DNA of 24,680 nucleotides from Lachnospiraceae bacterium. GTDB taxonomy: Bacteria; Bacillota; Clostridia; Lachnospirales; Lachnospiraceae. Each line of letters starts with the position of its first letter. Within the stretch, counting starts at the first letter, position 1. The notes under the pieces were generated by a model, which made no database searches, had not been told where the DNA came from, and saw only the letters and a list, made by a program, of their open reading frames with translations. Of the stretch, positions 16,528 to 24,680 are shown piece by piece. The position numbers were made by a program, and so were the translations under genes. The stretch spans positions 1 to 24,680 of the forward strand of contig JAAUZS010000159.1 in NCBI GenBank assembly GCA_014804495.1, read 5' to 3'.

Positions 16528-17916
16528 ATGAAATTATCAATGAGAGAAAAAGTATCATATGGATTGGGCGCGGTAGGAAAAGACATGGTATATATGTTCT
16601 CCGCGAGTTATATCCTGTTCTATTATCAGGATGTTTTGGGAGTAAGCGCATTTGCTATGGGAATTATCCTTATGGCAGCGCGGGTATTTGATGCATTCAA
16701 TGACCCGATTATGGGCGTTCTTGTAGCAAAAACAAAGACAAAATGGGGAAAATTCCGCCCATGGCTTTTGATTGGCACAATTTTAAATTCAATTATATTG
16801 TATTTTATGTTTGCAGCGCCGCCGTCGCTTGACGGAAGAGGACTGGTTGCTTATGCGGCTATTACTTACATCATATGGGGTGTTACATATACGATGATGG
16901 ATATTCCTTACTGGTCGATGATTCCTGCATTCACCGAGGGCGGTAAGGAGCGTGAAGGATTATCAACGTTGGCGCGTTCCTGTGCGGGAGTCGGTTCCGC
17001 TATTGTAACGATTATAACCGTTAAATGCGTACAACTTCTGGGGCATGATGATCCGCGCGTCGGATTTATGCGTTTTGCACTTATCATAGCAGTGATTTTT
17101 ACATTATGTATTATATGTACCTGTATCAATATCAAGGAAAAATCTACGGTCAATGTAGATTCACCATCAGTTGGACAGATGTTTAAGGCGTTGATTCAGA
17201 ACGATCAGGCTATGGCTGTAGTTATTACAATTGTACTTATCAATTGTTCTATCTATATTACATCAAACCTTGTTATATATTTCTTCAAATATGATTTTGG
17301 CGGAGCAAAATGGGAAGATGCATATACACTGTTTAATACATTCGGCGGTGCGATTCAGATTCTGTCTATGATGATTTTCTTCCCGCTGCTGCGTAAAATA
17401 TTCAGTGCGATAAAAGTTTTCTATATCAGTTTCTGCATGGCAATTGCGGGATATGTTGCACTGCTTGTACTTGCTTTTACAAATATGTCAAGCGTATACC
17501 TGCTTTTTATCCCGGGATTCTTTATCTTCGCAGCTAACGGTATGCTTACGGTACTGGTAACGGTGTTCCTTGCCAATACGGTTGATTATGGAGAATTAAA
17601 AAATAACAGAAGAGATGAGAGCGTCATCTTCTCAATGCAGACCTTTGTAGTTAAGCTTGCATCAGGTGTGGCGGCATTTATTGCTTCGACATGTCTTGCA
17701 GTATTCAATCTGAGCGACGATACAGAAGCTGCTGTGGAGACAGTTCAGACGGCAGTTTCGTCAGTAGTGGGTCTGCGTATGACTATGACCGTAATTCCGA
17801 TTATCGGATTACTTATTGCGATATTCGTATTCCGTAAGAAATTTATACTGACGGAAGCAAAGGTAGAAGAGATTGCGGCACAGATTAAGCAAAAACGCGC
17901 AGGGGAAAGTTTATGA
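16528..17916 (+). CDS. GPH-family (MelB-like) sugar:cation symporter
   Basis: This 462-residue membrane protein has about twelve hydrophobic segments and the GPH signature near the N-terminus. D19, D55 and D59 (RVFDAFNDPIMG) fall at the same numbers as the MelB cation- and sugar-site aspartates, and TKWGKFRPWLL forms the first cytoplasmic loop. Family members import melibiose, galactosides, pentosides or glucuronides with H+ or Na+. The GH36 start overlaps its stop by four bases (ATGA), tying transport to alpha-galactoside cleavage. The ribosome binding site is AAAGGAG at 16511-16517. Confidence 0.92.
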   Translation: MKLSMREKVSYGLGAVGKDMVYMFSASYILFYYQDVLGVSAFAMGIILMAARVFDAFNDPIMGVLVAKTKTKWGKFRPWLLIGTILNSIILYFMFAAPPSLDGRGLVAYAAITYIIWGVTYTMMDIPYWSMIPAFTEGGKEREGLSTLARSCAGVGSAIVTIITVKCVQLLGHDDPRVGFMRFALIIAVIFTLCIICTCINIKEKSTVNVDSPSVGQMFKALIQNDQAMAVVITIVLINCSIYITSNLVIYFFKYDFGGAKWEDAYTLFNTFGGAIQILSMMIFFPLLRKIFSAIKVFYISFCMAIAGYVALLVLAFTNMSSVYLLFIPGFFIFAANGMLTVLVTVFLANTVDYGELKNNRRDESVIFSMQTFVVKLASGVAAFIASTCLAVFNLSDDTEAAVETVQTAVSSVVGLRMTMTVIPIIGLLIAIFVFRKKFILTEAKVEEIAAQIKQKRAGESL

Positions 17917-20306
17917 TTAGAGAAATCAACAACTGTTTTATATTAGAAACAAAAAATACGACTTACTGCTTCCGTGTGATTGAGATGGGGCATCTTGAGC
18001 ACCTTTACTATGGGAGAAGGATTACGCTGGTGGAGGAAAATAACGCGGAAGCGCTGTCCGAGAAGCACGCCTTTATGCCCGGCAATACGAATGCATATAG
18101 TAATGCCTGCAGCAAATTTTCGCTGGAAGATATCAGATTGGAAATGTCGTCTTATGGAAAAGGTGATATCAGGGAGCCGTTTATTGAGGTTGTGCATGAA
18201 GACGGCAGCTATACATCTGATTTCCTTTTTGACAAGGCAGAGATTACAAAAGGAAAAGAAGAATACAGTACATTGCCGGGCTCTTATGACGAGAGCGGGG
18301 AAGTGGAACATCTGTGCATTACTTTAAAAGACAGACAGTACAATCTTACTCTGGAATTGCATTATTATGTTTACGAGGAATGTGATGTGATTACACGCAG
18401 TGCGAAATTTATTAATGAAAGCGGCGTGGCGGTGAAGCTGATTAGAATGATGAGTATGCAGCTCGACTTTGATATGTCCGGATTTGTTTTCACGACATTC
18501 AACGGTTCATGGGCGAGAGAAATGAAAAGAACGGACGTGAAAGTGCCTTCAGGTAAGCATGTGAATGCTTCATATACAGGGACATCTTCCAACCGTGCAA
18601 ATCCGTTTGTGATGCTAAGCAGAGAAGGAACTACGGAAGATTTCGGAGACTGCTATGGATTCAATCTGATTTACAGCGGAAATCATTATGAGGCAGTAGA
18701 AGTGAACGGATATGGAAAGACCAGAATCGTAACAGGCATCAATCCTCAGTCTTTTACATTTGTTATAGAAGCGGGAGAAGGCTTTGAAGCGCCTGAAGCG
18801 GTTATGAGTTACTCTCATGAAGGGTATAACGGCATGAGCGGGCATATGCACAAATTCGTAAGAGAACATATAGTGCGGGGAGAATGGAAAAATAAGATAA
18901 GACCTGTTCTGCTCAATAGCTGGGAAGCAGCATACTTTAATATAAATGAAAAGAAACTCCTGAACCTTGCCAAAGCAGGAAAAGATGTCGGAATAGAACT
19001 TTTCGTGATGGACGATGGCTGGTTCGGTACAAGGGATGACGATACGCAGGCGCTTGGTGATTGGGAAGTAAACCGCAACAAGCTGCCTGACGGTTTAGAC
19101 GGACTTGCAAAGAAAGTCAAAGCCCTGGGACTGGATTTCGGTATCTGGGTAGAACCTGAAATGGTGAATGTCAATAGCAGACTTTATGAGAAACATCCGG
19201 ACTGGGTGCTGCAGATTCCGGATAAACCGCATTCCGAGGGAAGAAACCAGAGAATTCTGGATTTAACAAGAAAAGAAGTGCAGGATTATATCATAGAGGA
19301 AATGAGCCGTGTATTTTCTTCCGCAGAAATCTCTTATGTTAAATGGGATATGAACCGTACCTTTACCGACTATTTTTCATGTAGTCTGCCTGCAGAACGC
19401 CAGGGAGAAGTGGCGCACCGCTATGTGATGGGATTGTATCGCTGCATGAAGGAACTGACGGAGCGTTTTCCGAAGATTTTATTCGAAGGCTGCGCAGCGG
19501 GAGGCAATCGTTTCGACCTCGGTATACTATGTTATTTCCCTCAGATTTGGGCAAGCGACGATACCGACGCACTCTGCCGGGCAGAGATTCAGACAGGCTA
19601 TAGTTACGGATATCCTATGTCTGTTGTCAGCGCGCATGTTTCCGCCTGTCCCAATCATCAGACTCTGCGTACAACTCCGCTGGAAACACGTTTTAATGTG
19701 GCGGCTTTTGGCGTATGCGGATATGAGTGTAATTTCTGCGATATGAAGAAAGAGGAATTGGAAGCAGTTAGGGCACAGATTAAAATTTATAAGGAATGGC
19801 GCGAAGTGCTGCAGACGGGTTCATTTTATCGTGGACGAACTTTTGCGGATAGTGCGCATGGGACATCAAGCGTGTTGAGCCAGTCAGAAGGTAACGTTAC
19901 AGAATGGACCTGCGTATCGCAGGATAAGCAAAAAGCTGTCGGATTCCTGTTCCAGAAGCTTGTAACACCGAATACACAGTTTGAATACTACAGGGCAAAA
20001 GGGCTTGCACCGGATTTACAGTATCACTTTTACAACCGTGCCCTGAAATACAATGTGAAAGAATTCGGAGATTTGGTAAACACTGTATCACCGATTCATA
20101 TCAAACAGGACTCCCTGGTGCATAACGTGGTAGCCAAATTTGTTAAGATGAACGGTGAAACGGAAGACTGTTATGCATATGGTGATGCGCTGATGTATGG
20201 CGGAGTTAAACTGAGGCAGTCCTTTGGGGGCACCGGATATAATGATGAAGTGCGATATTTCCCGGATTTTGCTTCAAGAATTTATTTTATGGAAGCTGTC
20301 AAATAA
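17913..20306 (+). CDS. Alpha-galactosidase, GH36 family
   Basis: The 797-residue enzyme has an N-terminal beta-sandwich, a TIM barrel from about 330 and a C-terminal beta domain. The nucleophile is D479 in VKWDMNRTF and the acid/base is D549 in WASDDTDA, almost the same numbers as in Geobacillus AgaA. FVMDDGWFGTRDDD, LGDWEVNR and GIWVEPEM are further GH36 marks, and ECNFCDM matches the region after the acid/base. It removes terminal alpha-galactose from raffinose-type sugars, melibiose or alpha-galactosyl glycosides. Lacking a signal peptide, it acts inside the cell. Translation is coupled to the symporter by a 4-base overlap. Confidence 0.96.
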   Translation: MIREINNCFILETKNTTYCFRVIEMGHLEHLYYGRRITLVEENNAEALSEKHAFMPGNTNAYSNACSKFSLEDIRLEMSSYGKGDIREPFIEVVHEDGSYTSDFLFDKAEITKGKEEYSTLPGSYDESGEVEHLCITLKDRQYNLTLELHYYVYEECDVITRSAKFINESGVAVKLIRMMSMQLDFDMSGFVFTTFNGSWAREMKRTDVKVPSGKHVNASYTGTSSNRANPFVMLSREGTTEDFGDCYGFNLIYSGNHYEAVEVNGYGKTRIVTGINPQSFTFVIEAGEGFEAPEAVMSYSHEGYNGMSGHMHKFVREHIVRGEWKNKIRPVLLNSWEAAYFNINEKKLLNLAKAGKDVGIELFVMDDGWFGTRDDDTQALGDWEVNRNKLPDGLDGLAKKVKALGLDFGIWVEPEMVNVNSRLYEKHPDWVLQIPDKPHSEGRNQRILDLTRKEVQDYIIEEMSRVFSSAEISYVKWDMNRTFTDYFSCSLPAERQGEVAHRYVMGLYRCMKELTERFPKILFEGCAAGGNRFDLGILCYFPQIWASDDTDALCRAEIQTGYSYGYPMSVVSAHVSACPNHQTLRTTPLETRFNVAAFGVCGYECNFCDMKKEELEAVRAQIKIYKEWREVLQTGSFYRGRTFADSAHGTSSVLSQSEGNVTEWTCVSQDKQKAVGFLFQKLVTPNTQFEYYRAKGLAPDLQYHFYNRALKYNVKEFGDLVNTVSPIHIKQDSLVHNVVAKFVKMNGETEDCYAYGDALMYGGVKLRQSFGGTGYNDEVRYFPDFASRIYFMEAVK

Positions 20307-20344
20307 ATATATTGATTCTTTCATTTCCTCAGGCATCAATGATG

Positions 20345-20384
20345 AAAGCAGGTAGTTTATTTCTTATAATTACCTGCTTTTCCT
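20345..20384. terminator. Convergent terminator hairpin between the GH36 gene and hslO
   Basis: AAAGCAGGTA (20345-20354) pairs perfectly over 10 bp with TACCTGCTTT (20371-20380), and TTAT/ATAA can extend the stem inward. The + strand continues TTTTCC. The right arm overlaps the last codons of hslO. The T-runs are short in both directions, so it is a plausible but not strong two-way terminator. Confidence 0.6.
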
Positions 20385-21248
20385 ATACAGTTCTTTAAGT
20401 TCGCCTACACTGAACTGATAGTGTTTACCGCAGAATTGGCAGTTTATCTCTATTTCCTTACCTTCATCAATCATTTCTTTGATTTCTTTTTCGCCAAGAC
20501 CGATCAGTACCTTTTCTATCTTTGGCCTACCGCAGTTACATAAAAATGCTGTAGGTCTGGTTTCCAGAATTTCGCATTTAAGCCCGTCCAAAAGCTGATT
20601 CAGCATTTGCTCCGGCGTGTTTCCGGCATCCAGCATGGCAGTTACGGACATAATGCCGCTTAGATTCTGTTCCAGTCTGTTGATTACGGCTTCTTCCGCA
20701 AATGGCATTAGCTGGATAATAAATCCACCTGCTTGTTTTACAGTGTTGTTTCGCTCCATCAGTACCCCAAGTCCTACAGAAGAAGGCACTTGTTCAGAGG
20801 TAGCAAAGTAATAGGTCAGGTCTTCCGCTATTTCACTTGTCTGCAACAGAGTCTGACCTACATAAGGGTCTTTCAACCCCATGTCACGGATAACGCGGAG
20901 CGTGCCATTACCTACTGCGCCTGCTACATCCAGTTTACCAATTGCGTTTGCGGGAAGGATTACATCCGGAACATATGCGTAGCCTTTTACATTGCTCTTT
21001 GAATCTGCCGTTACCATCAATCCCTGCATGGGTCCGTCTCCCTTAATCTGAAGGGTCAGCAGGTCATCATCCCCCTTAAGCATACTGCCCATCATGGCTC
21101 CGGCGCTTAAGAGACGACCAAGCGCCGCCGTAACTACAGGGCTTGTATTGTGAGCTTGTCTTGCTGTTTCCACCACGTCCTTTGTAGTGCAGGCAAAAGC
21201 ACGAATCTGTGCATCTGCCGCTGTAGCGCGAACTATATAATCAGACAT
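20370..21248 (-). CDS. hslO: Redox-regulated chaperone Hsp33
   Basis: The 292-residue protein is full length for Hsp33, a cytoplasmic holdase switched on by oxidation. The C-terminal redox switch is intact: C237-x-C239 in FLCNCGRP and C270-x2-C273 in NCQFCGKHY, which bind zinc when reduced. The N-terminal domain has SDYIVRATAADAQIRAFAC and the LQIKGDGPMQGL block. On its own strand GAGGTAACA lies just before the ATG, and a promoter-like pair (TTGCAT, 18 bases, TATAAT) lies upstream at 21325-21296. It is unrelated to the sugar operon it faces. Confidence 0.96.
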   Translation of the reverse strand: MSDYIVRATAADAQIRAFACTTKDVVETARQAHNTSPVVTAALGRLLSAGAMMGSMLKGDDDLLTLQIKGDGPMQGLMVTADSKSNVKGYAYVPDVILPANAIGKLDVAGAVGNGTLRVIRDMGLKDPYVGQTLLQTSEIAEDLTYYFATSEQVPSSVGLGVLMERNNTVKQAGGFIIQLMPFAEEAVINRLEQNLSGIMSVTAMLDAGNTPEQMLNQLLDGLKCEILETRPTAFLCNCGRPKIEKVLIGLGEKEIKEMIDEGKEIEINCQFCGKHYQFSVGELKELYRKSR

Positions 21249-21295
21249 TGTTACCTCTTTTCTGCGATTTTTTTCGCTTTATGTCATATGAAAGT

Positions 21296-21325
21296 ATTAT
21301 AATATATTATTTGGGGATGATGCAA
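21296..21325 (-). promoter_or_regulatory. Probable hslO promoter
   Basis: Read on the minus strand, TTGCAT (21325-21320) and TATAAT (21301-21296) are 18 bases apart. The -10 is consensus and the -35 is fair. It would start RNA about 40 bases before the hslO ATG. Confidence 0.55.
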
Positions 21326-21352
21326 TAATCTTCTTTTTTTGTTGTGCAGTGT

Positions 21353-21880
21353 TTATTTACTAATAGAACTTAAGACGTTATTGACTTTGTCGAGGGTAAT
21401 AGAAAGTGAATCAGCAATCTCATGGGGTGAGCTTCCGGCAAGACATTGACGAAAAATTTCAGCTTCAGTCCTTGCAGTTTCAGCTTCTGCCTTTGCAGAT
21501 TCAACCTTTGCCTTAACAGCATCAATTTCAATTTTCGCCATATCTCTAGCTGCCTCCAGTTCTGCTTGCGAAGATGCAATAGTTTTTTCCAATTTTTCAC
21601 ACATTTCTTCAACCATAAGTCTTTCCATATTTCGATCCATTATAGACAGCGCTTCTGAAAACATATTAATCAATTCCTCCGGTCTTTGTGCAAATTCAGC
21701 AATTTCCTTATAAATGGGCAAAAACATTGGAAAATTTCTGACAAGTTCAGAAATTTCATTGATATCTTCAGAGTCTAAGAATGTCAGCCATGCGTCTTGC
21801 AATGTGCTGCTTTTAGTTATATTATGTACGATTGAATGAAAAACGTCAAGACAAATAAATACATCTTCATGAAGTCCTGC
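21353..21880 (-). pseudogene. Rpn-family nuclease/transposase, 5'-truncated remnant
   Basis: The frame encodes only the C-terminal half of an Rpn (PD-(D/E)XK recombination-promoting nuclease) protein. It holds SSTLQDAWLTFLDSEDINEI, PIYKEIAEFAQRPEELINMF, SEALSIMDRNMERLMVEEM, a long coiled coil of AKAEAETARTEAE type, and a small C-terminal helix-turn-helix-like end (HEIADSLSITLDKVNNVL). The catalytic nuclease domain is missing: upstream the frame runs straight into the out-of-phase peptidase gene. A short product from the Met codon at 21727 is possible, but a decayed mobile gene is the better reading. Confidence 0.75.
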
Positions 21881-21881
21881 A

Positions 21882-22841
21882 TTATTCCACAACCTTCTGA
21901 AAATGCTGATAATCCTTGCTGTTTTTCCAATTGCCGCCCCATTCAAAGCCGTGTTCCGTGAAGAGCCTGTAGCATAGGTCGTCCGTATCAATCTTATGTT
22001 CAAAAGCCGCGGAACGGTCGATATATGCCTCACTTCCAATAGGAGAAATGTTTGTAGTTCCTTCTGACCTATTTGTAACAATGTATGGATTATACAACGG
22101 GTTGATATCGATAGCACAGCCGAGCGCATGTTTTGACATGCTATTGGAATTTGGCACTGTTCTGTAATTGAAGCAGGATGTATTATTGTCCTCCATGGAG
22201 GCTTCGTCATCTCCAAGATATTCGTCAACAAGCCTTATCTTTTCAATCTGATATTCATTAAGGTACAGTTCATAGAAAATTTCTGCCAAATCTTCAACAA
22301 TCCCCTTATTGCATATAAGCTCCCCGGTCTGTACATTTCCGCTGAAATCGTAATGCAGCACGGAGAGATAGCACAAATCATCATAGGATATATTAGCGGC
22401 TTCTGACTCAGAAACAGGATAAGAAATACCTGTGATTCTGACCTTTATTTCATCAGACAGAGGTTCGTAGTAGAAGCCTTCCTGATAAATTATGCGGTCG
22501 GGGGAAATAGTGTTTGTATTGTCTGGCTCAACTGTATCAGATGTATTGGAAGGGACAGCGCTGCTATTCTCAGCGTTGTTATCGCCAGAATTATTTATAT
22601 TATCTGTATTGTCAGACGCTGTTGACGAAGTCTCTTCGTCCGCAAAAGTTTCTTTGTTTGAAATAGTATCATCATGGTTATCTTCAATCGGTTCTCCGTA
22701 CGCAAGTTCAGGATTTTTGGCAGCATAATCAGAAAGTGTTTCCGAATTGGTAAGGGTACGCACCAGAAAACCGCAGATAATCGTAATGGCTATCAGCGAA
22801 AATATAGTTTTTAAAACCGGTTTGAGGAATTGTCTTTTCAT
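21882..22841 (-). CDS. Membrane-anchored M15-family (VanY-like) peptidase
   Basis: The 319-residue protein has a single N-terminal membrane segment (about 9-29), a low-complexity S/T/D/N-rich linker (about 45-115), and a C-terminal M15 zinc-peptidase domain. The zinc site is visible as SKHALGCAIDINP (H238, D245) and KDYQHFQK (D310, H313), preceded by GFEWGGNW. Relatives trim peptidoglycan stem peptides as D,D-carboxypeptidases or L-Ala-D-Glu endopeptidases; which applies is not clear. It should work outside the membrane. GGAG is nine bases before the ATG. It ends directly against the Rpn remnant and looks complete. Confidence 0.88.
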   Translation of the reverse strand: MKRQFLKPVLKTIFSLIAITIICGFLVRTLTNSETLSDYAAKNPELAYGEPIEDNHDDTISNKETFADEETSSTASDNTDNINNSGDNNAENSSAVPSNTSDTVEPDNTNTISPDRIIYQEGFYYEPLSDEIKVRITGISYPVSESEAANISYDDLCYLSVLHYDFSGNVQTGELICNKGIVEDLAEIFYELYLNEYQIEKIRLVDEYLGDDEASMEDNNTSCFNYRTVPNSNSMSKHALGCAIDINPLYNPYIVTNRSEGTTNISPIGSEAYIDRSAAFEHKIDTDDLCYRLFTEHGFEWGGNWKNSKDYQHFQKVVE

Positions 22842-22879
22842 TTACCTGACTCCTTTCGTACAGACTCTATAATATGTAG

Positions 22880-22908
22880 TGTATCACAAAATCTTACAAT
22901 ATGATACA
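22880..22908. promoter_or_regulatory. Inverted repeat in the divergent peptidase/XRE spacer
   Basis: TGTATCA (22880-22886) and TGATACA (22902-22908) form a perfect 7-bp inverted repeat with a 15-base spacer, in the 107-base region between the two divergent starts. It is a reasonable operator for the adjacent helix-turn-helix protein. A possible minus-strand promoter overlaps it; no clear + strand promoter was found. Confidence 0.4.
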
Positions 22909-22948
22909 ATATACTTGTTGGAATTATCTGATATAAGTGGGGTATTAA

Positions 22949-24680
22949 ATGAAAAAAGAAGAAATAGGAAAGATGGTAAAATATGAAAGAACTAAGAAAA
23001 ATATCAATATAAAAGACCTAAGCTGTGGAATCTGTTCTCCTGCAAGTCTAAAGAGGCTAGAGCATGGAGTGCGCCTGCCGGATTTCTTCCTGCTAGAAAG
23101 AATCATAGAACGTCTGGGTAAATCCATGAATAAAGTGGAATTCCTCCATGATGAGCATACATATGATATATGTTATCTTAGGGAACTGATTGAAGATTAC
23201 GTTATACATAATGAATATGAAAAGGCGGAAGATGCACTTGGATATTATGAGGAATTAGAAGAAGCGAGGGAACCGTTGCATATTCAGTATATCTGTAAGA
23301 TGCGAGCTGTTCTTGCGGAAAAATGCGGTACAGACAGTACAGAAATAATAGAAAAAGCCATGAATCAGACTATGAATGGCTTTTCCTTAAAGAACATAAG
23401 AAACTATATTCTCGGTGAAGAAGAAATAATACTCCTGCTTATGTGGCTAAAGGTTAAAGGAGACGAGGGTGCGGAAGATGTGAAGAAGTATGGCGAAGAA
23501 GTACTGCGCTATATTGAGTATACCTTCTCGGATGAGGAAGTGCTTGCTAATGTCTATAGCAAAGCAGCCTGGGTATTTATAGAAGCACTGGAAAAAGAGA
23601 ACAGGACAAGAGACGCACTACATTTATGTATCAAAAGTATAGAATTACTTACAGGAAACGGTATGCTATTGCACCTGCCGCAGTATCTGGAGCTGATATT
23701 GAAGTTGGAAAAAGAGTCAGGTGATGAGTATATAGAGTGGAAAAAGCAGAGAGATGCCCTGAAATGGATATATGAGGAGCATGGGTATAAATATGATACG
23801 GAAGAGATTGAATTGTGGAAGAATTATCGGCTTAATGAGGCATGCCTCATATCGGAGTTAATCGGAGAGGAAAGAAAGACCCTGAATCAGACTCAGGAAG
23901 AGATGGCGTTTGAGACGGAAATGGATCAAAAGACCATATCCAGAATAGAAAACGGAAAGTATAAGCCGAAACAGGGAACCTTCCAGAAACTAAAGGAGTA
24001 CATGGAGTTTGACAGGGATATATGTAATACGCATATAGTAGTGGATGATTTTGAGTTGCTGGAATTGGAGCGGGAGGTGGCAAGAGAATGTAGTTTCAGG
24101 AGATTTGAGAAAGCGGAGAAATTGTATGAGAAGCTAAAAGCCAGATTGTCCATGGAGTTTAATGAGAATGTACAGTATGTAAAGTTTATGGACTGTTACT
24201 TAAGAAAAAATATACATAATGACATTGCTGAGGAAGAATTTATACAGCAACTCATTGAAGCATTTCGGATTACAAGAAGAAATAGCAATATAAATGACTT
24301 AGGTAAGGTAGTGTTGACGAAAAATGAAGCGGAGATTATTCATAAAATTGCACTTGCATATGAGAGATTAAACAGAAGAGAAGAGGGTATTAAGTTACTG
24401 GAAATGGTAACTACAGGGTATGAGAATAGCAGAGTGGATACAAAATATCATTATAGAGGACTGATGTTAGCATATCAAAGCTTATGCAGGATGTATGAAG
24501 TGGATAATCAACTTAAAAAGGCAATCGATTTGTGTATGAAAGGAGTTAGATTTGAGTTAAGGTGTTACAGAGGATTGACAATAGCTTTTATTATTGAACA
24601 AAGGGCTTGTGCACAAGAACGATTAGATGGAGACAAAGAAGTAAGTCGATATTATTACCGACAGGCATATCAATTTATGA
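22949..24680 (+). CDS. Large regulator with two XRE-type HTH domains and TPR-like helices (3' end missing)
   Basis: The frame is open from ATG 22949 to the window edge, 577 codons without a stop. A first XRE-like helix-turn-helix lies at about residues 5-58 (KMVKYERTKKNINIKDLSCG, then SPASLKRLEHGVRLPD). A second, more typical one lies at about 303-355 (IGEERKTLNQTQEEMAFETE, then DQKTISRIENGKYKPKQGTF). Between and after them are amphipathic helix pairs of TPR type (NEYEKAEDALGYYEELEEA; YERLNRREEGIKLLE). Single-HTH plus TPR proteins of this build include the peptide-sensing RNPP/Rgg-type regulators. The target and any signal are unknown. GTGGGG at 22937-22942 may serve as the ribosome binding site. 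Confidence 0.8.
   Translation, partial: MKKEEIGKMVKYERTKKNINIKDLSCGICSPASLKRLEHGVRLPDFFLLERIIERLGKSMNKVEFLHDEHTYDICYLRELIEDYVIHNEYEKAEDALGYYEELEEAREPLHIQYICKMRAVLAEKCGTDSTEIIEKAMNQTMNGFSLKNIRNYILGEEEIILLLMWLKVKGDEGAEDVKKYGEEVLRYIEYTFSDEEVLANVYSKAAWVFIEALEKENRTRDALHLCIKSIELLTGNGMLLHLPQYLELILKLEKESGDEYIEWKKQRDALKWIYEEHGYKYDTEEIELWKNYRLNEACLISELIGEERKTLNQTQEEMAFETEMDQKTISRIENGKYKPKQGTFQKLKEYMEFDRDICNTHIVVDDFELLELEREVARECSFRRFEKAEKLYEKLKARLSMEFNENVQYVKFMDCYLRKNIHNDIAEEEFIQQLIEAFRITRRNSNINDLGKVVLTKNEAEIIHKIALAYERLNRREEGIKLLEMVTTGYENSRVDTKYHYRGLMLAYQSLCRMYEVDNQLKKAIDLCMKGVRFELRCYRGLTIAFIIEQRACAQERLDGDKEVSRYYYRQAYQFM

Noticed and set aside
21884..22231. Upstream half of the open frame that ends at 21353 (minus strand)
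   Set aside because: It is the out-of-phase shadow of the M15 peptidase gene; composition is not protein-like and no Rpn nuclease motif is present.

Overview
The window looks like a chromosomal segment of a low-GC clostridial Firmicute, most likely Lachnospiraceae. The evidence is the gene order (spc operon, adk, map, a KOW-domain gene, infA, alpha operon), strong GGAGG-type ribosome binding sites, zinc-ribbon S14 and L36, a zinc-type adenylate kinase lid, and accessory genes of kinds common in gut and rumen clostridia. Genus cannot be fixed from sequence reading alone.

Region 1 (1-10891) is the distal ribosomal-protein supercluster, all on +: rplX (3' end), rplE, rpsN, rpsH, rplF, rplR, rpsE, rpmD, rplO, secY, adk, map, KOW gene, infA, rpmJ, rpsM, rpsK, rpsD, rpoA, rplQ, closed by a strong intrinsic terminator. 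An extended -10 promoter before rpmJ can drive the alpha half separately. Several spacers hold hairpins (rpmD-rplO, secY-adk, rpmJ-rpsM, rpsK-rpsD, rpoA-rplQ) that could be ribosomal-protein leaders or processing sites. L30 carries a roughly 77-residue Lys/Ala/Glu tail at its N-terminus, and L17 carries internal insertions.

Region 2 (10903-11492) is a minus-strand DinJ/YafQ-type toxin-antitoxin operon with a consensus promoter overlapped by a palindrome.

Region 3 (11601-20306, +) is a probable sugar-use operon: a TetR-family regulator behind a promoter flanked by two matching inverted repeats, a GH2 beta-galactosidase-like enzyme, an uncharacterised GT-B-like protein, a GPH-family (MelB-like) sugar:cation symporter and a GH36 alpha-galactosidase. 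None of the enzymes has a signal peptide, so an oligosaccharide or glycoside is probably imported and cut inside the cell. A 154-bp element with 17-bp perfect terminal inverted repeats and a folded interior sits between the GH2 and GT-like genes. It is the oddest non-coding object here.

Region 4 (20345-24680) holds, on minus, hslO (Hsp33), a 5'-truncated Rpn-family nuclease/transposase remnant, and a membrane-anchored M15 (VanY-like) peptidase. Divergent from the peptidase, on +, is a large regulator with two XRE-type helix-turn-helix domains separated by TPR-like helices; it runs off the window end. No tRNA, rRNA or CRISPR array was seen.
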